DNA of 23,513 nt, from the IMG/VR virus record IMGVR_UViG_3300046694_000612, positions 1 to 23,513 of that record; one strand, given 5' to 3'. The notes beneath the pieces were generated by a model, which searched no databases, was not told where the DNA came from, and was given only the letters and a program-made list of their open reading frames with translations. Both the position numbers and the translations under genes were made by a program. Shown piece by piece: positions 11,943-19,812 of this stretch (position 1 is its first letter; the number at the start of each line of letters is the position of its first letter). The DNA is from a virus.

Positions 11943-14148
11943 GGTGTTGGGGCAATTCGCAGACTATGGCCTTGAGCCTGAGCAGCCGCTGATCTTTGGC
12001 AAGCTCACCCGATGCAAGACTGCCCAGGACAAGGGTAAGGAAAAGAATGGCTGGTATGTAATCCATGAGCACCGGACCGAGAAAGACGAAACGCTGATCT
12101 TCGGCAGTTTCGGTGACTGGCGCTCCGGCGATACCCAGAAAATCAAGGTCAAGGCCGGGCGTATGAGCCCCGAAGAACGCGAAGTTATGCGTGCTCGCCA
12201 GGAGGAGGCAAAACGCAGGGCTGCTGAGATTGCAGCCAACGCTGCACGTCGAGCAGCTAACCGTGCAGCGGGCCTGTTCAAGCGCATGCCTGAGAAGGGC
12301 AAATGCGCCTATTTGGATCGAAAGCAGGTCGTCGGCTTCAGGGTTCGCTATGCGCCCCGTACCGGCGCATTTTTAGTGCCTATGTGCAACGTGCGGGATC
12401 AGATCGTTGGCCTGCAAGTAATCTTCCCGGCAAAGCAAGAAGACACTGGGCGCGACAAGGCCTACTGGCCCGCCGGCATGTCGAAGGAAGGCGCCTTCCA
12501 TCTGATTGGCCCGCACCCTGAACCGGGGGAGCCGGTGTTGGTATGTGAGGGCTACGCCACGGGGGCTAGCCTGCACATGGCGACGTCACTGACAGTCGCT
12601 ATCGCATTCGATGCGGGCAACTTACTCCCGGTCTCCAAGGCCATGCGCGAGCGTTTCCCCGGCTGCCCATTGGTCCTCTGCCGGGACGATGACTGGAAAA
12701 CCAAACGCCTCAATGGCGAGCCTTGGAACCCAGGTGAAGAAAAGGCCAACAACGCGGCGTTAATCGTCGGTGGCCAGGTGGTTGGCCCCGTCTTCTCTGG
12801 CGAGCGTGAGATCAAGTGGACTGACTTCAACGACCTGCATATTGCCGAAGGCTTGGAGGCTGTCCGCCGCCAAGTGTTGGCGCTGGTCAAGCCTCCTGCA
12901 GCTGGTGGTTGGAAAGATCAGTTGGCCCGTACGGAAAACGGCTCCCTGATTGCGCACATGCAGAATGTCGAACTGATCTTGGGTAATGACGAGCGCTGGG
13001 CCGGCGTGATCGGTTACAGCGTGTTCAGCTCGAAGATCGTCAAGCTGCGGTCCGCCCCCTTCGGTGGCGGGGCCGGGGATTGGGCCGACATCGATGACAT
13101 GCGGGTGATGAAGTGGCTCGCCCAGCAGTACAACTTACGAGTGAAAGCGTCCCATGTGATCGAGGCGGTCAGTGTGGTTGCCCACGACCATTCGTTTCAC
13201 CCGGTGCGTGAGTACCTGGAGAAGCTGGAGTGGGACCGTGTGCCCCGGCTGGAAAGCTGGTTGACCGATGTGCTGGGTGTCCAGGCCAGCGAGTATTCCG
13301 CCAAGGTCGGCAAGCGTTGGCCGATCTCTGCGGTGGCCAGGGTCATGCGCCCTGGCTGCAAGGCCGACTCGGTGATGATTCTCGAAGGTGGGCAGGGTGA
13401 AGGTAAGTCCACCGCCATGGGGATTCTCGGCGGCGAGTGGTTTATGGATACGCCTTTTGCCCTCGGTGACAAGGACAGCTTTCAGGCGATTCGCGGCAAG
13501 TGGATTGTCGAGCTGGGTGAGCTGGACAGTTTCAACAAGGCTGAGAGCACCAAGGCCAAGCAGTTCTTTTCGGCCTCCACCGACACCTATCGCGAGAGCT
13601 ATGGCCGCAGAACAAACGATGTGCCACGTCAGTGTGTGTTCGTGGGTACCACCAACCAAGAGGAATACCTCAAGGACGCCACAGGTAACCGACGTTACTG
13701 GCCGGTGTTCTGCAACAAGGTCGATCTGGAGCAACTGCGTGAGATCCGCGACCAGCTGTGGGCCGAGGCGGTGTTCTGTTTTGAGGCCGGTGATATCTGG
13801 TGGGTGACGAAGGACGAATCCTGGATGTTCGCCGAGGCACAGGACGAGCGCTTTGTTGTGGACGAGTGGGAAGGGCCAATCCTGACCTGGTTGGAAGAAT
13901 CGCAGATCGGCGAGACCGCTACCGGCAACGAGATTTTGACCCAGGCTCTCAAGCTCGATTTCGGGCATTGGGGCAAGCCTGAACAGATGCGAGTCGGCGC
14001 GATCATGCACCGGCTGGGCTGGCGCAAGAAGCGTATGCCGGCGTTGGCAAAAAGCGGTGTACGCCAGTGGGCCTATCAGAAGCCCGCAACGTGGGGGCGA
14101 GCGTCTGCATTGCAGCAGGCGGTGGTAGAGGAGCCTTGCTTTGATTAA
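11932..14148 (+). CDS. Phage primase-helicase, Toprim plus VirE/VapE-type ATPase
   Basis: A 738-residue replication protein. The N-terminal region has a basic Ala/Arg-rich helix (about 88-120). Residues about 195-300 form a Toprim-like domain (VLVCEGYATGASLH with its Glu, later PLVLCRDDDW). The C-terminal domain is of the virulence-associated E (VirE/VapE) helicase type. Its Walker A is GGQGEGKST (486-494), with KWIVELGELDSF as the Walker B region and the typical CVFVGTTNQEEYLKDATGNR sensor segment (about 562-583). It should prime and unwind DNA at the phage origin. It overlaps the zinc-finger gene by 11 bases and the next gene by 8. Confidence 0.92.
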   Translation: MLDEVLGQFADYGLEPEQPLIFGKLTRCKTAQDKGKEKNGWYVIHEHRTEKDETLIFGSFGDWRSGDTQKIKVKAGRMSPEEREVMRARQEEAKRRAAEIAANAARRAANRAAGLFKRMPEKGKCAYLDRKQVVGFRVRYAPRTGAFLVPMCNVRDQIVGLQVIFPAKQEDTGRDKAYWPAGMSKEGAFHLIGPHPEPGEPVLVCEGYATGASLHMATSLTVAIAFDAGNLLPVSKAMRERFPGCPLVLCRDDDWKTKRLNGEPWNPGEEKANNAALIVGGQVVGPVFSGEREIKWTDFNDLHIAEGLEAVRRQVLALVKPPAAGGWKDQLARTENGSLIAHMQNVELILGNDERWAGVIGYSVFSSKIVKLRSAPFGGGAGDWADIDDMRVMKWLAQQYNLRVKASHVIEAVSVVAHDHSFHPVREYLEKLEWDRVPRLESWLTDVLGVQASEYSAKVGKRWPISAVARVMRPGCKADSVMILEGGQGEGKSTAMGILGGEWFMDTPFALGDKDSFQAIRGKWIVELGELDSFNKAESTKAKQFFSASTDTYRESYGRRTNDVPRQCVFVGTTNQEEYLKDATGNRRYWPVFCNKVDLEQLREIRDQLWAEAVFCFEAGDIWWVTKDESWMFAEAQDERFVVDEWEGPILTWLEESQIGETATGNEILTQALKLDFGHWGKPEQMRVGAIMHRLGWRKKRMPALAKSGVRQWAYQKPATWGRASALQQAVVEEPCFD

Positions 14149-14506
14149 GCGAATCGATGAAATGCTCAAGCTCTGGGCGCAGGACCTGCATTCACCGGCT
14201 CCTGAAACTTATGGTGGTGCGAGTGGAGGCAACATGATTGCCATGTTGATGGAGTGTAAGGGCGAGCTGATCCGGGGCACTCGGGGTAGTCGGGTGCTGT
14301 TGGACGAATCGGCGGATATTGAGCTGATCGTCAACAAACATCTGCCGGCGCAGCTATCGGTGGTGGTGTGGGAACACTACTGCAACCATGAAAGCTTTCT
14401 GTCGCAGAAGTACACCCACTGCGGTTGCAGCCGCGATACCTACTATCAGCGTCTGCATGAGGCGCACCTGCATATCGCAGGTTTGTTGATGGGGAAGGCT
14501 GCATGA
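14141..14506 (+). CDS. Candidate late-gene regulator (antitermination-like, 121 aa)
   Basis: The start is TTG at 14141, seven bases after GAGGAG and overlapping the primase stop; an internal ATG exists at 14162. The C-terminal part WEHYCNHESFLSQKYTHCGC, followed by SRDTYYQRLHEAHLHIAGLL, reads as a helix-turn-helix of the kind seen in phage late regulators (sigma-like or antitermination proteins). It is the last gene before the terminator in front of the holin, the position of lambda Q. The function is inferred from position and the HTH-like segment; I cannot assign it to a family with certainty. Confidence 0.6.
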   Translation: MIKRIDEMLKLWAQDLHSPAPETYGGASGGNMIAMLMECKGELIRGTRGSRVLLDESADIELIVNKHLPAQLSVVVWEHYCNHESFLSQKYTHCGCSRDTYYQRLHEAHLHIAGLLMGKAA

Positions 14507-14739
14507 GCCTTTGCGTCACTCCGTGTGCTTTTGTCCTACTGTCCGGCCTTGTCCGACTGCCATTTAGTGCAGTCGGACAAGTGCAGGCCGCGCCGTTGCT
14601 GGGCTGTCCTACTGTCCAACCTTTGCCCGCACCATGCACACGTAAGCATAGCGGGCACGTAGTCGCGCCCATGGCGCGCATGCGTGCTTTTAGTTTTCTC
14701 TCTATACACAAGGAAAAGTTAAATAAGGTAGGACAGTAG
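14503..14739 (+). CDS. Doubtful small ORF over the repeat region (78 aa)
   Basis: The ATG overlaps the previous stop (ATGA) and GGGGAAGG lies close upstream, so translation is possible. However, the product (start MSLCVTPCAFVLLSGLVRLP) is largely the read-through of the GTCC-rich repeats and a hairpin, and has no recognisable domain. It may be a small membrane peptide, given the hydrophobic N-terminus, or simply an open frame. Confidence 0.3.
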   Translation: MSLCVTPCAFVLLSGLVRLPFSAVGQVQAAPLLGCPTVQPLPAPCTRKHSGHVVAPMARMRAFSFLSIHKEKLNKVGQ

Positions 14740-14806
14740 GGCGGAGCCCCGATTCTAGGCGCCTGTAGCTGTCCTACTTCGAATTATGATGGTGGGACAA
14801 GTAGGA
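14531..14806. repeat. Cluster of GTCCTACTGTCC-like repeats, possible replication origin
   Basis: Copies or close variants of TGTCCTACTGTCC lie at 14532-14544 (plus), 14549-14561 (variant), 14568-14580 (variant, inverted), 14604-14617 (plus), 14727-14740 (inverted), 14769-14779 (part, plus) and 14793-14806 (inverted). The cluster follows the primase-helicase gene. It is also the main content of the 526-base gap between 14507 and 15032, where the only other signal is the terminator at its right end. Confidence 0.55.
14549..14580. repeat. Perfect 12-bp inverted repeat
   Basis: TTGTCCGACTGC (14549-14560), an eight-base loop (14561-14568) and GCAGTCGGACAA (14569-14580) form a perfect 12-bp stem within the repeat cluster. 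No T-run follows in either direction, so it is not a standard terminator. It could be a replication or protein-binding dyad. Confidence 0.75.
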
Positions 14807-14987
14807 CCGAGCACCAGAAGCGATAGCCGATTGAATGTGTTGTCCCTCTGTTGTACCTGCGTCACACCCACGTTGCACCCATATTGATCCATGGCATTAA
14901 AACTCGCTTGCTGCCACCGGAATCCACCTGTAAAAAGTACCCATCTTCGATAGGTGCGACCGCAGAGAGCGGCAAGCACCACACACC

Positions 14988-15013
14988 AAACCCGGCCATT
15001 GCGCCGGGTTTTT
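14988..15013 (+). terminator. Rho-independent terminator before the late genes
   Basis: AAACCCGGC (14988-14996), loop CATTGC and GCCGGGTTT (15003-15011), followed by TT, form a strong stem with a T-run. It ends 19 bases before the holin start, so late transcription must read through it or begin downstream. Confidence 0.75.
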
Positions 15014-15032
15014 GCGTTTATGGAGTAGGGCG

Positions 15033-15377
15033 ATGACGAACGAGCAGCAAGCGCTGGCAGAGATGCCAATCTGGTTAGTGATCGTCCTAGCCTTGGTCGG
15101 CGGCGTATCGGGCGAGATGTGGCGAGCCGACAAGGATGGGGCGCGGGGCTGGGTGCTGTTGCGACGCCTGGCGCTAAGGTCCGGTGCCTGCATTGCCTGC
15201 GGGGTGTCGGCGATGATGTTGATGATCGCAGCAGGCATGTCGATCTGGGCGGCAGGCAGCTTGGGTTGCCTGACCGCGATGGCCGGCGCCGATGTTGCTA
15301 TCGGCCTTTACGAACGCTGGGCGGCGAAGCGACTGGGTGTCTGCGAAGTGCCACCCGCCGGAGGCAAACAGGGGTGA
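15033..15377 (+). CDS. Phage holin (LydA/class II-like)
   Basis: A 114-residue membrane protein that would form the inner-membrane lesion that times lysis. Hydrophobic segments lie at about residues 13-28 (WLVIVLALVGGVSG), 54-73 (ACIACGVSAMMLMIAAGMSI) and about 76-92 (AGSLGCLTAMAGADVAIG), ending in a basic tail (YERWAAKRLG). This resembles LydA-type holins. The ATG at 15033 has GGAG upstream and begins after the terminator; the frame's earlier TTG start would fall inside the terminator. No endolysin gene is next to it, so the lysin is probably at the unsequenced right end. Confidence 0.75.
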   Translation: MTNEQQALAEMPIWLVIVLALVGGVSGEMWRADKDGARGWVLLRRLALRSGACIACGVSAMMLMIAAGMSIWAAGSLGCLTAMAGADVAIGLYERWAAKRLGVCEVPPAGGKQG

Positions 15378-15403
15378 AGTTTCCCGCCCTGGTCGCCGAA
15401 AAT

Positions 15404-15516
15404 CGCCGGGGACCCTAGGGTTATCCGGCGGGTACGGGGTCGGAAACCCGCGGCTTTTAGTTAGTGGCTGGGTTTGAAAGTTAGTTGACCTCAGTTGACT
15501 GGTTGACCAGTTGACC
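15404..15516. promoter_or_regulatory. Candidate packaging (cos/pac) region before the terminase
   Basis: The non-coding gap of about 160 bases holds a nested dyad: CGCCGG (15404-15409) with CCGGCG (15425-15430) around the perfect palindrome ACCCTAGGGT (15412-15421). A CGGGT/ACCCG pair follows (15430-15434 with 15446-15450). Four TTGACC/T repeats lie at 15485, 15495, 15503 and 15511. Its position directly before the small terminase gene suggests a cleavage site plus terminase-binding repeats. Confidence 0.4.
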
Positions 15517-15538
15517 GGGCTTGGAAATAGGAGGTTAC

Positions 15539-16105
15539 ATGGCGTTTCTGACACGTAAGGAATACGGCGAGCTGAAGGGCTGGTCCAAGCAGCACATAAG
15601 CAAATTGATACTCAATAATCGGTTAGTGTTGGATGAGGCAGGGCTGATCGATGTTGATGCCAGCGAGCAATTCCTAGCGATGACGCGTGACCCCAGTAAG
15701 GTCGGAGTGAGTGTCCGTCACGCTCATGACAAACAACGCACGGGTCTCGTTGCCCCAGTACTTTCGTCGCAGCCCGCTCAAGTTTCGCAGCCGGTCATTC
15801 CAGATTATCAACGCTCTCGTGCGCGACGTGAACATGCTCAGGCAGAGCAGATTGAAAGCCAAGTACGCAAAGAAAACGGTTCTTTGGTTGAGGCTGAAGT
15901 CGTTGATAAAGCCGCCTTCGAGGCCGGTCGTATGCTGCGTGATCTCCTCCTCGGCATGCCGCCGCAGATCGCATCGGAATTGGTTGCGATGACCGATCCC
16001 TGGGAAATCGAGAAACACTTGACGGCGGCGATTCGCAGAACCCTCGAAGACGCTGAGCGTATGTCTGCCAGCGATCTTTCCCGAGCACTATCCACAAAGA
16101 GCTGA
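15539..16105 (+). CDS. terS: Terminase small subunit (Nu1-like)
   Basis: A 188-residue protein with an N-terminal winged-helix-like DNA-binding segment (LTRKEYGELKGWSKQHISKL, about 4-23) and a following IDVDASEQFLA. A long charged helix comes next (about 85-130; RRE, QAEQIESQVRKE). The C-terminal part (AFEAGRMLRDLLLGMPPQIA) would contact the large subunit. The organisation matches Nu1/gp1-type small terminases that recognise the packaging site. The ATG at 15539 is chosen because AGGAGG lies immediately upstream; an in-frame TTG at 15521 is less likely. The packaging-site candidate lies just upstream. Confidence 0.8.
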   Translation: MAFLTRKEYGELKGWSKQHISKLILNNRLVLDEAGLIDVDASEQFLAMTRDPSKVGVSVRHAHDKQRTGLVAPVLSSQPAQVSQPVIPDYQRSRARREHAQAEQIESQVRKENGSLVEAEVVDKAAFEAGRMLRDLLLGMPPQIASELVAMTDPWEIEKHLTAAIRRTLEDAERMSASDLSRALSTKS

Positions 16106-16110
16106 CTCTT

Positions 16111-18126
16111 ATGCACTTCCCATACGCAGACGGAGCAGAGGTTTACCGTGTTGCGTATTTTCGTGGCTTGCGCCCCGATCCAGATCTTTGGGTCGATGAA
16201 TGGGCGGATGAATACATGCGAATACCGCGCAGTGTCGGTGCCGCTGAACCAGGCCAATACCGAACCTCTCGAACGCCGTATGCCCGTGAGCCCATGCGCT
16301 GTCTGTCTCCGGCTCACCCGTGTAAGCGAGTGGTCACCATGGTGGCTTCGCAACTGATGAAAACGCAGATCGCGCTGAACTGGATCGGCGCGTTGATTCA
16401 CATGTCGCCATCGAACATTTTGACGCTACTGCCCACGCTCAAACTGGCTTCACGGGTTTCGTCACGAATCAGCAAAACGATAGATGCAACGCCGGTTCTA
16501 CGTGAAAGGGTGGCTGCGCCGCGCTCGCGTGATGCGAAGAACACCCAGGACACCAAAGAGTTTGAAGGCGGTACGCTTTACGCGGTGACCGCTGGCTCAG
16601 CGGCCAACTTGGCTGAACTGGCTGCTCGATTTATCTATGGCGATGAGATCGACCGTTGGGAGGTCGATGTGGGTAACGAAGGTGACCCGGTGAAACTGGC
16701 CGAGATCCGGGGGAGTACATTTGGCAGGAAGGCTAAGTTTTACTTCTCCAGCTCCCCGACTCTTAAAGGTGCATCGCGTATCGCCGATCTTTTCGCCATG
16801 AGCGACCAGCGTTACTACTATGTCCCATGTCCTCATTGTCAGCATATGCAAGTGCTGGAGTGGGAAAACCTCAAGTACACCGAGGACTACAGCCGGGTTG
16901 AATACCTGTGCAGTGGCCCTAATTGCGGAGTGCTGATTGAAGAGCACCACAAGGGTGAGATGCTCGCCAAAGGCGAATGGCGTTCGCATGCTGAAGGGGA
17001 TGGTGAAACCGTAGGTTTTCATCTCAACGCACTTTATGCCCCGCTGGGTTGGACGAGTTGGTTGTCGATGGCCAAGGATTACGACGAAGCCGTTATCAAA
17101 CAGGCCAGTGGTGACCTCGAAGCAATGCAGGTGTTTTTCAACACTCGGCTTGCAAAGGTTTGGGACAGTACTCAAGAGCAGACCAAGGCTAGTGTGTTGC
17201 AGGCTCGTGCACTGCAAGAAGATTACGTGTTGGGCTCTGTACCTAGCGGAGCATTGATGCTCACGGCTTCGGTCGATGTCCAAGCCAACCGGCTTGAGTT
17301 CATGGTCATGGGCTGGGGTGTCGGGATGGAGCGTTGGATCATCGACCACCAAGTGATCATGGGTAACCCTTCGGATGAACAGACTTGGTCTGCGCTGGAT
17401 GAAAAACTGAAGGCGCGTTATTGGCATCCCTGTGGGGTTGGATTGACGATTCTGGCAACCGCCGTCGACACGGGTGGCCACCACACCAATGATGTTTATC
17501 AGTTTTGCCGCGTCCGCCGCTGGCGCAATGTCTTCGCTATCAAGGGCGCGAGCAAGCCCGGAAAACCGCCAATTGCCCAACGGCCTTCGATGGTCGACGT
17601 GACTTGGCGAGGCCAGACCGAACGTAATGGTGCCGAGTTGTGGATCGTCGGTACCGACACGGCGAAGGATTGGATTTACAACCGATACCCGTTCGAATCC
17701 GGGCCGGGTGCATTGCACTTTGCCAAAGATCTGCCGGAAGACTTTTTTGCCCAATGCGTGGCCGAGCGCCGAATTACTCGCTATGTGAAAAATAAACCGG
17801 TTACCGAATGGATCAAAGGTAAGTCTGAGCGCAACGAAGCATTAGACCTGATGGTGTATTGCCTAGCGATGGCGCACTACCTGGGGTTGGATCGATACAA
17901 GGAACGCGATTGGGATCGTGTGACTCAGGCACTAGCGCAGTCGGAGTTGTTTGCCGACAAAGCCAGCTCCAGCAGTTCTGTCGAAGTTCAGGAAGTTGAA
18001 ACCACTGATGCGCTTCCTACGCTCAAGTCAGCTTCACAGCCTATCGCGCAGGGTGTGCCATCGCGACCTGCTGCACCGCCACCTCAACGCCGCAGTTCCA
18101 GCAGCGGTTATCTGAAGAGACGCTGA
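16111..18126 (+). CDS. terL: Terminase large subunit (GpA family)
   Basis: A 671-residue DNA-packaging motor and nuclease of the lambda GpA type. The N-terminal ATPase has a degenerate Walker A region (TMVASQLMKTQIALN, about 70-85) and Walker B acidic residues in IYGDEIDRW (about 175-183). A Cys-rich insert (CPHCQH, later CSGPNCG) looks like a zinc-binding element. The nuclease half shows three metal-binding aspartates of an RNase H-like fold: Asp389 (SVDVQ), Asp453 (VDTGG) and Asp579 (EALDLMVYC). The C-terminus is Ser/Pro-rich. The ATG lies five bases after the small-subunit stop with only a weak ribosome-binding site, so coupling is likely. Confidence 0.95.
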   Translation: MHFPYADGAEVYRVAYFRGLRPDPDLWVDEWADEYMRIPRSVGAAEPGQYRTSRTPYAREPMRCLSPAHPCKRVVTMVASQLMKTQIALNWIGALIHMSPSNILTLLPTLKLASRVSSRISKTIDATPVLRERVAAPRSRDAKNTQDTKEFEGGTLYAVTAGSAANLAELAARFIYGDEIDRWEVDVGNEGDPVKLAEIRGSTFGRKAKFYFSSSPTLKGASRIADLFAMSDQRYYYVPCPHCQHMQVLEWENLKYTEDYSRVEYLCSGPNCGVLIEEHHKGEMLAKGEWRSHAEGDGETVGFHLNALYAPLGWTSWLSMAKDYDEAVIKQASGDLEAMQVFFNTRLAKVWDSTQEQTKASVLQARALQEDYVLGSVPSGALMLTASVDVQANRLEFMVMGWGVGMERWIIDHQVIMGNPSDEQTWSALDEKLKARYWHPCGVGLTILATAVDTGGHHTNDVYQFCRVRRWRNVFAIKGASKPGKPPIAQRPSMVDVTWRGQTERNGAELWIVGTDTAKDWIYNRYPFESGPGALHFAKDLPEDFFAQCVAERRITRYVKNKPVTEWIKGKSERNEALDLMVYCLAMAHYLGLDRYKERDWDRVTQALAQSELFADKASSSSSVEVQEVETTDALPTLKSASQPIAQGVPSRPAAPPPQRRSSSSGYLKRR

Positions 18127-18127
18127 T

Positions 18128-18334
18128 ATGTCATTTACCCAGAAGCACCTCGACGCGGTTGAGGGGGCTATCGCACGCGGTGAGAAAACCGTGCGCTATG
18201 GCGACCGCACCGTGGAATACCGATCCATCGACGAGCTACTCAAAGCTCGCGACGAGATCCGCACCTCACTGGTGAACTCGGCCGGGCCGCGCTCTCGCGT
18301 CGTTCGGCTTTGTCACGGAGGCAAAGGACTCTAA
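18128..18334 (+). CDS. Head-tail joining protein gpW family
   Basis: A 68-residue protein with the gpW signature: an N-terminal helix (FTQKHLDAVEGAIARGEKTV), a short hairpin (RYGDRTVEYRS) and a second helix (IDELLKARDEIRTSL). gpW plugs the portal after packaging and lets the tail connector bind. It sits between terminase and portal as in lambda, one base after the terminase stop, and its TAA overlaps the portal ATG (TAATG). Confidence 0.92.
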   Translation: MSFTQKHLDAVEGAIARGEKTVRYGDRTVEYRSIDELLKARDEIRTSLVNSAGPRSRVVRLCHGGKGL

Positions 18335-19812
18335 TGGCCCGCTATCCGACGCTCACCCGTAACGGATTCGTGCTGCCGTCGAACATCAAAGCCAGTTACG
18401 AAGGCGCCGGAGAGGGCCGCCGTTCCACTGGCTGGGATGCGCCGGACAACGGGATCAACAGCATCAACACCCCGGCGCTGCGCAATCTGCGCTCACGATC
18501 GCGGGCAGCGGTTCGCAATGACCCGTATGCCTACAACGTGATCGACAAGCGCGTCAGTAACTTGATCGGTACCGGCATCACACCGCGACCGAAAACCGAC
18601 AACGAAGCCCTGCGCAAATTGCTGCAGGAACTTTGGGACGACTGGATCGATGAATCGGACGCCGACGAGCGTACCGACTTCAATGGCCAGCAGGCGCTGG
18701 TGGCCCGCACGGTGGAAACCTCGGGCGAATGTTTTGTGCGGTTGCGTCCGCGTGGTCTGGACGAAGGCCTCGCGGTGCCGTTGCAGCTGCAGATCCTGGC
18801 TCCGGAGTTTGTTCCGCATGACAAGTTCGAGACCACCCGTGACGGCAACTTCATCCGTGCAGGCATCGAGTTCACCCCCGGCGGCAAGCGCGTGGCGTAC
18901 TGGATGTACCTGGCACATCCGCGCGATGCCTCATCGCTGAATGCGGGGTACAACCAACTGGTGCGCGTACCGGCTGCGCAAGTGCTGCACATTTTCGAAC
19001 CGGTCGAACCGGGCCAGTTGCGCGGCGTACCGCGCTTGTCGCCGGTGTTGAAGCGCCTGCGCAGTCTCGACAACTACGACGACGCGGTGCTGTTCCGGCA
19101 GGAAGTGGCCAACCTGTTTGCCGGCTTTATCAGTCGGCCAGCCCCGGACTCCGGCCCCGTGCCAAGGGATCCGGTCACCGGCCAGCCGCTGAGCCTGGAT
19201 CGCGACGGCTTCACGCCGATGGTCGCGCTGGAGCCCGGCACCATGCAGGAACTGGGGCCGGGTGAGGAGGTTGAGTTTTCCAAGCCTCCAGACGCCGGCA
19301 ACAACTATCCCGACTTCATGCGGCAGCAGCTGATGGCAGCAGCAGCAGGGACCGGGACGCCATACGAAATTCTCACCGGCGACATGCGCGAGGTTAACGA
19401 CCGGGCGCTGCGGGTGGTACTCAACGAGTTTCGACGCCGTCTGGAACAACTTCAGTTCAGCGTGTACGTGCACCAGCTGTGCCGTCCGGTCCGGGCGGCG
19501 TGGATGGACATGGCGGTGCTGTCCGGTGTCCTCCAGCTGGATGACTACGCCCAGCGGCGCCGTGAATACCTGCGCACTCGTTGGGTACCGCAAGGCTGGG
19601 CCTACATCCAGCCGGTGCAGGACGTACAGGCGCGACGGATGGAAGTCCAGGCCGGCTTCACCTCGCGCAGTGAAATGGTCCTGCGTACCGGCTATGACGC
19701 TGAAACGGTCGATGCTGAAAATGCCGCTGATTTGGCCAGGGCCACAACCCTTGGCCTCAATTACACCACTCTTGACGCGTTCGTCCCCGTCGACGACAAG
19801 GAGCAACCATGA
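18334..19812 (+). CDS. Portal protein (lambda gpB family)
   Basis: A 492-residue portal that forms the dodecameric DNA entry vertex. Family features include SRAAVRNDPYAYNVIDKRVS near residue 60, the ILAPEFVPHD strand region and the GVPRLSPVLKRLRSLDNYDD block near residues 232-251, typical of lambda-type portals. The ATG at 18334 overlaps the gpW stop; an upstream in-frame ATG at 18310 lies inside the gpW gene and is less likely. Its stop overlaps the protease start. Confidence 0.93.
   Translation: MARYPTLTRNGFVLPSNIKASYEGAGEGRRSTGWDAPDNGINSINTPALRNLRSRSRAAVRNDPYAYNVIDKRVSNLIGTGITPRPKTDNEALRKLLQELWDDWIDESDADERTDFNGQQALVARTVETSGECFVRLRPRGLDEGLAVPLQLQILAPEFVPHDKFETTRDGNFIRAGIEFTPGGKRVAYWMYLAHPRDASSLNAGYNQLVRVPAAQVLHIFEPVEPGQLRGVPRLSPVLKRLRSLDNYDDAVLFRQEVANLFAGFISRPAPDSGPVPRDPVTGQPLSLDRDGFTPMVALEPGTMQELGPGEEVEFSKPPDAGNNYPDFMRQQLMAAAAGTGTPYEILTGDMREVNDRALRVVLNEFRRRLEQLQFSVYVHQLCRPVRAAWMDMAVLSGVLQLDDYAQRRREYLRTRWVPQGWAYIQPVQDVQARRMEVQAGFTSRSEMVLRTGYDAETVDAENAADLARATTLGLNYTTLDAFVPVDDKEQP

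Noticed and set aside
13135-14169. 344-codon minus-strand frame opposite the primase gene
   Set aside because: Shadow of a high-GC gene; the plus strand carries clear Toprim and Walker motifs.
16597-17754. 385-codon minus-strand frame opposite the large terminase
   Set aside because: Antisense shadow; all catalytic residues are in the plus-strand frame.
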